Below, one piece after another: positions 57,491 to 64,000 of a DNA stretch of 64,000 nt. Origin of the DNA: Pilaira anomala (lineage: Eukaryota; Mucoromycota; Mucoromycetes; Mucorales; Mucoraceae). Made by a program: the position numbers and the translations under genes. Positions within the stretch are counted from its first letter, which is position 1. Every line of letters starts with the position of its first letter. The stretch is taken from positions 186,001 to 250,000 of the forward strand of contig JAIXMQ010000044.1 in NCBI GenBank assembly GCA_025716855.1, given 5' to 3'. Below the pieces are notes generated by a model, which saw only the letters and a list, made by a program, of their open reading frames with translations, was not told the origin of the DNA and searched no databases.

Positions 57491-58669
57491 ATGAAGAGTC
57501 TCGAGCAGTATCTCGACTATGTTCGTAAAGAACTCTTCAAGGAAACTACTCACAAAGTTATCGTCTCCGGAAACGACTCTGCTGGTAACGTAGGTAGTCT
57601 TTTGTTACGGTTATAATTAACTAACATATACTCTACTGTAGATCTCGACTCTATTATTTCATCGCTTATTTTTGCTTATTTGAGTTCTAATCAACAAAAC
57701 GACCATTCTACTTTATTTGTCCCGCTTATCAAGGTCCCTAAAGCAGACTTAGAACTTCGACCTGAACTCAAGTTCGTTTTGAACCAAGTTGGTTTAGACT
57801 ATAAAAAGCTTATTACGATTGACGAAATTGATACTTCAGAGCCTACAGATATAGTATTAATTGATCATAATCAACTTACTGCACTATTCCATACTGAAGA
57901 CTGGTCTAAACATGTAGTAGGTATTTTAGATCACCACATTGACGAAAAGCTTTACTTAAATGCACCTATTCGCGTTGTAAAAATGGTCGGTTCTTGTATC
58001 ACACTGGTTTTGAAACATTTTGAGCTTTCAGCAACCGCTTCCTGGCTTACGAAAGAAGTATCTTACTTGTCCATGGCGCCACTTTTAGTTGACACTGTGA
58101 ATTTAAAATGGGAGTTAGGTAGAACTACCGAATTGGATGTACAAGTATTTGAAGTATTGAAAGAAAAGTTACCCGAAATGGATTTTAATTCTTATTTTAA
58201 GTCCATTGAAAAAGTCAAATCTGAAGTAGATGCGATGGCAAATTATGATATCTTGCGTAGAGATTACAAAGAATTTTCAAATGTAAATGGATATAAAATT
58301 GGAACAAGTGCAGTAACATGGAACTTCCGTGCTTGGGTTGAAAGAGAGAACGGAACAGAGCCCATTTCTAAAGCTGCAGTAGATTATGCTAATGAAAGAG
58401 GATTGGATATGGAGGTTATTTTTACTGCATTTGATTACGATAGAGAAGAAACTAGAGGTGGCGATTATAGAAGAGAATTAGCCGTATTTGTTATAAATAG
58501 AGATTTAGAAAGAGTCAAAATATCTTTAGAGAACAATAAGGATTTACAATTAAAGCATATTGATTTTGAAGACGCTAATGAATATTATGACCAAGGAAAT
58601 ATCAAGATGTCACGTAAGCAAGTTTGGCCTTTATTAAAGCAGTTGATAGAAGCACATGATGATCTTTGA
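57491..58669 (+). CDS. PPX1: Exopolyphosphatase, DHH family
   Basis: Two exons (57491-57584, 57642-58669) encode 373 residues. This DHH-family phosphoesterase releases phosphate from the ends of inorganic polyphosphate in a metal-dependent manner. Motifs seen: VSGNDSADLDSIISSLIFAY, where the intron splits the SA-DLD metal motif; VLIDHNQL; GILDHHIDE, the DHH signature; and SYLSMAPLLVDTVNLKWELG with the fourth Asp. The C-terminal DHHA2-like region (YDREETRGGDYRRELAVFVI) completes the Ppx1/Prune architecture. Length is close to yeast Ppx1 (397). The donor is fixed by homology: ending at GCT-G and joining GATCTCGAC gives the family's NxSADLDS motif. Confidence 0.94.
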
Positions 58670-58908
58670 AAAACCTTTTTTTACCAATCAATCAAATAAA
58701 GAAGAAAAGGAAACATTTCATGTAAATTTCAGCCAATGAAAATTAATTCTAAAGTAAACGTGGATTTTGTAGAGGATCAAATTAATAAATTCATAAATGT
58801 TTATGTGTGTGTGTGTGTCTCCAAAAAAAAAAAAAAAAAAAGAATAAAGAGAAACAAGGATTGTTATTAAGTTCTTTTTTTACCCTTTTTTTCACTTCTT
58901 CTTTAATC

Positions 58909-60024
58909 ATGGCTATTCTTTCTTCAAAACATTTCAAATTTAATTTCAATAAATCAAAGAAATTACTTGCTGTTCCTGATAAAAAAAATATTTGTTTTAT
59001 TAACAAATTACCTAAAGAGTTATTATTTTGCGTCTACCAACAACTAGAGACCATCGATTGTCAAGGATCCTTTTCTGCTACTTGTAAATCGTTTCATAGA
59101 ATAGCTATTAACGCTCGCTCAAACGCTGCTTGGATAGTAACTCGATATGGACCAAGATTTGCCATCTATTATGCTATTTTATCTTTTCCCTCAAAATGTA
59201 ACCACCAGTTTATTCAATACTTGATTAATTTTGGTGCCCAAATTCCTCGTTATTTAATTCAAGTATTAATTCAAGTGTATGGCAAACCTATTGATAATAT
59301 TATCAAATTATCAGAGAACCGCAGAAGACGTTCTTCTTTTGATACGATTGATTTAGATTTGTTTTTTTTACAAGCCGTTCAACAACTATCATTTGATGGC
59401 TACGCCACTTTAATTCATGAAGGCTTTAAAAAGTATGGAAAAATCGATATTCATAGCAACGATCTCTCTCTATTTTTATCCTCGCTCGATAATTCATCTG
59501 TTTCCAACGACCTCATCAAAGATCAAATGTTTTTTCCTGCTCCCTTAACTACAACGCATACAAACTATAAAAATATACTCAAGCTGGCTCAATTATCACC
59601 AAAATCGTACGATTTAATTGCTCCTGTATTCGATTTTGATCCTCTCGCAAGAAGCTCTCTTTGGGAAGCCATTTTATTGTTGTTTTTTGATGAAGCATTT
59701 CGTTCCACTCAGCCTACAAAAGAAAGACAAACACAATTTGATAGTATCAAGACGACTATCATTACTGATAATGGAAGACATGTTAAGTTGGTGGGTCCCT
59801 TAACCGACCAGCAAATCTTCTGTCAAGTCTTTGCCACTTTCTTTACAAAGTACCCCGTTGGTTATTGCCACCAAGCTACAATGAAGAAACTATTGCATCT
59901 TTTGAAAGCTTATGTCAAACCTAATTTTAATATTGATTTTGCCTTAAAGCATATGGTTCAAGCAAATATTGGTCGAAGTGATACCATTGATTCTCTCGAC
60001 AAATTCTTAAAAGAAAAGAATTAA
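58909..60024 (+). CDS. F-box-like protein, intronless
   Basis: Single exon of 371 residues. Near residue 30 the sequence reads INKLPKELLFCVYQQLETID with SFSATCKSFHRIAINARSNA, the LPxELLxxIxxxL...CKxFxxI pattern of a degenerate F-box. After it comes a region of roughly 30-residue helical pairs (YAILSFPSKCNHQFIQYLIN and FGAQIPRYLIQVLIQVYGKP) reminiscent of ankyrin-like or other short repeats seen in Mucoromycota F-box proteins. If so, it would recruit a target to an SCF ubiquitin ligase. The ligand region is unidentified. A (GT)n tract and a poly-A run lie at about 58805-58840. Confidence 0.7.
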   Translation: MAILSSKHFKFNFNKSKKLLAVPDKKNICFINKLPKELLFCVYQQLETIDCQGSFSATCKSFHRIAINARSNAAWIVTRYGPRFAIYYAILSFPSKCNHQFIQYLINFGAQIPRYLIQVLIQVYGKPIDNIIKLSENRRRRSSFDTIDLDLFFLQAVQQLSFDGYATLIHEGFKKYGKIDIHSNDLSLFLSSLDNSSVSNDLIKDQMFFPAPLTTTHTNYKNILKLAQLSPKSYDLIAPVFDFDPLARSSLWEAILLLFFDEAFRSTQPTKERQTQFDSIKTTIITDNGRHVKLVGPLTDQQIFCQVFATFFTKYPVGYCHQATMKKLLHLLKAYVKPNFNIDFALKHMVQANIGRSDTIDSLDKFLKEKN

Positions 60025-60192
60025 AAACTTGTATAAAAAAATAAGAAAAAACAAATACCCTTCCTTTATTCATTCCTTACTTCAACCCCTTACATATGTA
60101 TGGATAATCTTTCTGTAAATAATGATTTAAATAACCAAATATTAATAATAATAATAATAATAAAAAAAAAAATACACGCTTTATTCAATTAT

Positions 60193-61921
60193 TCAATTAT
60201 TATTTTGTTTCTTTTTTGGTTTTTCATCCTTAGGCAATACAACTTTATGAATACGAAGCAAATGTTTACGATAAGTATGTTTGTCTATGTACGCCCTTTT
60301 ACATGCATTACAATAATTATTGACATGGTCTACGACCGCTAACGCCTCACGATTCACATGTTTAAATTCAGAACAGAAAATTTTAGGCAAGACAATTCTA
60401 TGAATTCTAGCTAGATGCATTCGAAACGATCTTCTGCTTGTATACCACTTGATACATGCCGTACAATAATTTTTTGTATCATCAATGATAGGTGTTATAT
60501 CGCGGCTTACAAATCTTGAGCCCGCAGAAGCATCAATCATATCATGAACACGAGTCAAATGTTTGCGATATTCGTACTTGTCACTATAAGTTCTATCACA
60601 TATGTTGCAATGTTTGTCGCTTTTTTCTTCGTACTGCCTATTATGCTCGTTAGTAACAAAATCTTGAGACAGATTAGTGGTAATTGTAGTAGTCGTATTA
60701 GTAGTGGATTCTGTTAGCTTAGCACTAAGGGGATGCCCAGCTGTTACTCTATTATATTTTTTAGATAATTCAGGTAAGGCTATATTATGAACCTTTGTCA
60801 AATGAGACTTATAGTTTTTTCGATTTATACACTTTTGATCACATGTTTTACAATGGTTTTTCTCATTGTCAATTTCCACATCATTATCAGTAAGTTCTGA
60901 CGGCGCAATAGAATGAATTCGAACCAAATGTTTATGAAAATTGAACTTGGTTTTGAATGTTTTGTCACACGCGGTACACTGATTATTTGGGCTGTTGATA
61001 TTCGGCTTGACATTTTCATGTACCCGTTTTTGATGCCGTAATAGATTATCTCTTGTCCTGTAAGTAAGTCTACAAATATAACAAAATCGACTTTCCGGGT
61101 CTTTTACCAAAGAATAGAAACTTATTATTTCTAAAGATATACAGCTTTAATTTTAATCTTACCGAGAAGAGGAGGGGTAATATTTTCTTCGCGTCCAGTG
61201 GTTTCAAGGCTACGTAAAGCGCGTTTAACAAATTCCTCGCTATTTTCTTCAAGTTTTACTGTAGCACTTGTGCTTGGTATTTTGTTATCGATATCTTCTG
61301 GTGGAGCACTATGATCGGCTAATATTTCACTTTCAACATCAATAGTACTTTTTAAGAGCGCCTTACGACAGACTTCGTCAATATCTTCTTCCTTCATATT
61401 TATTTTAGTAGTATAAAAAAAGGACCACATTTTTTTTATCGACTCCTTTTTGAGTTTGTTTGACTCACCAGTCACAGATGAAACAATAATGAATCAAAAA
61501 TCGAGAGCCCCACTTTTCAAGGCTTTTTGTTTATACACAATTCCGAACGTAATGATATGTATAGTGGGTCGGGAAGTGGTATAATACCTTCAAGTATCCT
61601 CTTTTTACCACTACACGTAGCTGGTTAAATAAATAGTGCATCGCTTGCTCACTCCCTTCATGTTCTTGTTCATTTTTCTTTACTTGATCCTCATCGACAT
61701 GGAAGGAAAAGCATTCTAAAGTAAATGAGCTCATTCCACAGTCTGTTCTAGTAAATAAAGCCATTAGTTAAAAATATGTCAGTCTAGATTGGTAAGAAAT
61801 ATATATATATATATACCAGATTCTTCTAACCTATTTCAAAAAGGAAAGGATTATCATCTGTTCTGCTAAACAATGCTGCAAAATTACTATTATGCCAGTC
61901 AAAAATGGAATACGAAGACAT
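60193..61921 (-). CDS. C2H2 zinc-finger protein with six fingers
   Basis: The fingers lie in the last exon: CYICRLTYRTRDNLLRHQKR, CTACDKTFKTKFNFHKHLVR, CKTCDQKCINRKNYKSHLTK, CNICDRTYSDKYEYRKHLTR, CTACIKWYTSRRSFRMHLAR and CNACKRAYIDKHTYRKHLLR, each followed by an IH/VH. Spacers between fingers often carry a LPE or LPK motif, unlike TGEKP-linked fingers. The model is 61921-61831, 61742-61588, 61463-61163, 61130-60193 (494 residues). Exon 1 encodes MSSYSIFDWHNSNFAALFSR. The intron between exons 2 and 3 is long (124 bp) and its acceptor ambiguous (61463 or 61445), so the first two exons could be a separate small gene and this one could start at the ATG at 61397. The finger exon is certain; DNA or RNA binding is inferred. 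Confidence 0.72.
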
Positions 61922-61993
61922 GGAATTAATGAAGTTGTGTTTGTCGCGCAACATCAATTTTATGAATTGTAACTATATGCAGCGGAATTCGAT

Positions 61994-62624
61994 ATGACAA
62001 CATATAAAGAGATTATGGACGAATGCGAAAAACGTAGAACACTACTACAAGGTTCAATTACTGTAAAAATTGACAATCTTTTCAATGATTTATTGGAATA
62101 TCGTTTTAATAAAAATACCAATAGAATATTACAATACTTTGACGACCAAAAATCTGCTGAACCTGATAAAAACGTCTGATAATTACAAATTGCTCCATAT
62201 TGCACAGCAAGCCGTCTTCAATTTCAAATTCTGGGCGAAGGGGGCTGACGAGGTGATGGGCAGTTACTCAGAAAATATGTATCTTCGAAAGCTCGCTGAG
62301 TTAATGGATATATTATTTGAAGATGAAAATGACGTCGCTATATATGATGGAGAAACAATTTCTTAAGCTAGTCAATATATGAAAATACTAAATGAAGATG
62401 AGGCGGACAGTGGAAGACGAATGTATATGTTATCGAAAACAAAGTATAATGACACAGTTATTGAAGTATGCTCTACTGAGTTCAAAAGGCTTTCCGCTTC
62501 CACTGCAATTTGCAACCGACAACAGAGCAAGAACATTAGAAATAACTCTGCAATAGCATACAAAATCCTGGTAAAGATTACATATTTTGGAACTACCAAT
62601 CCGGACACCCTTAAGACTTATTAG
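61994..62624 (+). pseudogene. Broken gene with PD-(D/E)XK-like motif
   Basis: From the ATG at 61994 one frame runs to 62179 (MTTYKEIMDECEKRRTLLQG at its start). Homologous-looking sequence continues in another frame (QAVFNFKFWAKGADEVMGSY) and, after an in-frame TAA at 62364, as DEADSGRRMYMLSKTKYND, VIEVCSTEFKRLSAS and NRQQSKNIRNNSAIAYKIL. A 34-bp GT-AG segment would bridge the first frame change but is too short for a normal intron. The order acidic residue, GRR, then E-x-K (STEFK), then QQSKNIRxN recalls, from memory, a repeated protein family of Mucorales with a nuclease-like PD-(D/E)XK core. With a frame change and a stop it is best called a pseudogene. Confidence 0.5.
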
Positions 62625-62679
62625 TTTGAAGCCAAGAAGTGTCAATAAAGTGAGTAAATTGATGTGACCAGACGTTTTC

Positions 62680-62766
62680 AGATAACAGGTTTTTATTATT
62701 ATAATGTTTAGTTTATATCCCTGATCTACTTATGTTTATATAAGTAGAAGAGATGATGAAAATACG
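62680..62766. repeat. Left inverted repeat of the 63-kb segment
   Basis: Inverted partner of 63603-63684. It starts 55 bp after the last stop of the broken gene. Confidence 0.85.
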
Positions 62767-63155
62767 TCAGCTGGTCCCGCTTTTTGCTAATCTTGCCATA
62801 TGCTGGTCAAGGTGATTGTGGTGAATCCATAATAGTAAATATGGATAACAGTGTCTTTTGTAGCTTTTAAAAACTACTGCAAGAAACACAAATCCAAATC
62901 CAGTTTACACGGATTTGTAAACAGCAGCGAACACCATAAAGAGCTCATAGCACTACTTGGTTTGAAACCTATATCACTTACGAAGATGCTATGAATAGTT
63001 TGATGGAAAAGTTCAAAAAAGTATACAAGGACTTTACAAAAGAAAATTACAAGTCTAAAACAATCCCAGACTTGAGTTCCTTATTTACTCAATTCGAATC
63101 GCAAAGGTCGACTAAGAAGAATGGAGTGAGAGTATTAAATGAAAAAATTAACACC

Positions 63156-63192
<37 letters not shown>

Positions 63193-63602
63193 ATGATTCA
63201 AACTAGCGCCGAAGGTATAGTATTAGCAAAACATTTACAAAAAGTTGTACTGATCAAGAACACCTCTAATAATAATGTAGACTGCACCTGCTGTTCCTAC
63301 CACTCCTTCGTCCTCGTCTTCAAATGAAAGTTATGTCTGGTCTCTATATAATAAATAATGAATCGTATGCCTCATCCTCTTCTGCAGGTCGTGATCTTAA
63401 TAAATCATCTTCAATCTCGCCCTCTTTATCTGCTCCAAGTACAACTAAAGCAAAATTGAACAAGTACATTGAGAGTTGCAAAGACAAAGGAAATAAGCAT
63501 GGATTTAACTTGCAAACTGAAGTTCATCAAGTACTAGCAAGTAAGGGTATTATCCTCCTGAAGAAAGGGCAATTCTGTTCAGAACTTTCCAGATATATTT
63601 GT

Positions 63603-63684
63603 CGTATTTACATCATCTCTACTTATATAAACATAAGTAGATCAGGGATATAAAACTAAACATTATAATAAAAACCTGTTATCT
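63603..63684. repeat. Right inverted repeat of the 63-kb segment
   Basis: Inverted partner of 62680-62766. The flanking sequences outside the two arms do not match each other. Confidence 0.85.
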
Positions 63685-64000
63685 CCTCATAATAATATAC
63701 ATGTTCAACATTGTATATCATTATCAATATCTTGAACCTAAAGGAAATCCTCTATATTTAAATGCAGATACAATTGACTTCAAATATGATTGCCGGTAGA
63801 ATACCAATGAGCAAATATTAAAACATAAAATTGGGATTAAATAAAAAATAAAAACCAAAATAGATTCTCGATTTATATTAATAAATAGAATAAGAGATAT
63901 TTACTGTTAATAGTCTCGATACAAGATTAGCTACCTTGTGTTGGGATAAGAACGACTATTACCAGCAAAAATACATTATTCATCTATTAATAATAAAGCG
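63685..64000. other. Right edge of window, nothing recognised
   Basis: A short frame from the ATG at 63701 (MFNIVYHYQYLEPKGNPLYL, then a stop soon after) is the only coding-like piece. I see no repeat or RNA gene. Confidence 0.4.

Larger units (their letters stand above)
62680..63684. mobile_element. 1-kb segment bounded by inverted repeats of about 85 bp
   Basis: The sequence at 62680-62766 reappears inverted at 63603-63684 with only a few indels: both read agataacaggtttttattat, then a stretch with tccctgatctacttatgttt and, inside, gatgatg and aaatacg. The repeat itself holds a near-palindrome (ctacttat...ataagtag). The interior contains only short open frames (62991-63206, 63324-63653) and a 27-A run near 63162. 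Inverted ends on a 1-kb segment suggest a small transposon or a folded-back duplication. I find no target-site duplication. Confidence 0.6.

Noticed and set aside
62880..62930. Hairpin acaaatcc...ggatttgt.
   Set aside because: Only an 8-bp stem in A+T-rich sequence; not enough to call a functional structure.
1..64000. CRISPR arrays, bacterial operons, riboswitches, phage or viral genes.
   Set aside because: None seen. Spliced genes and fungal protein families show that this is nuclear eukaryotic DNA.

Overview
The window is strongly A+T-rich eukaryotic DNA: intergenic regions are full of long A and T runs and microsatellites, and the genes carry many short GT-AG introns, mostly about 50-60 bp. 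The gene set is fungal: a CreA/Mig1-type zinc finger, a StuA-type APSES factor, recyclin-1 with a CaaX end, a Pho80-type cyclin, a Yhm2-type carrier, a Set9/Suv4-20 methyltransferase and a secreted GH46 chitosanase. Together with the A+T bias and traces of LINE-like and Mutator-like elements, this fits an early-diverging fungus, most likely Mucorales (Mucoromycota). The lineage is an inference from gene content.

Layout. 1-2078: 3' part of the mitochondrial RNA polymerase gene. 2079-6752: no supported gene. 6753-8897: a CreA-like repressor and the exosome subunit Rrp43, divergently transcribed. 8969-10860: a roughly 1-kb non-coding element with long terminal inverted repeats, then a decayed LINE-like fragment. 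10965-13636: CLASP/Stu1 (minus). 13637-16571: mostly empty, with a small remnant near 14.1 kb. 16572-20423: Set9/Suv4-20. 21060-21698: Pho80-type cyclin. 22919-28493: recyclin-1, the Yhm2-type carrier and a Q/Y-rich protein. 28859-33097: LRR protein, mitochondrial bL9, Imp2 and a sulfotransferase-like protein. 34012-35046: homoserine kinase. 37143-42999: a low-complexity protein, GH46 chitosanase and a Kv-beta-like aldo-keto reductase. 43359-45058: StuA-like factor. 45059-52558: a 7.5-kb stretch without a supported gene. 52559-60024: I78-type inhibitor, an unidentified helical protein, mitochondrial uS15, exopolyphosphatase and an F-box-like protein. 60193-61921: six-finger C2H2 protein. 61994-64000: a broken gene and a 1-kb segment bounded by inverted repeats.

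Five genes act in mitochondria (RNA polymerase, Yhm2-type carrier, bL9m, Imp2, uS15m), but the window is otherwise ordinary fungal chromosome and not one pathway. Several genes sit head to head with very short shared promoters (bL9m/Imp2; I78/helical protein). Exon models were built by hand from GT-AG signals, reading frame and family conservation. I found no convincing new multi-gene system. The best leads are the two inverted-repeat elements, an unusual set of A-rich 3' splice sites, tiny exons at conserved motifs, and a His in place of the catalytic Tyr in the aldo-keto reductase.
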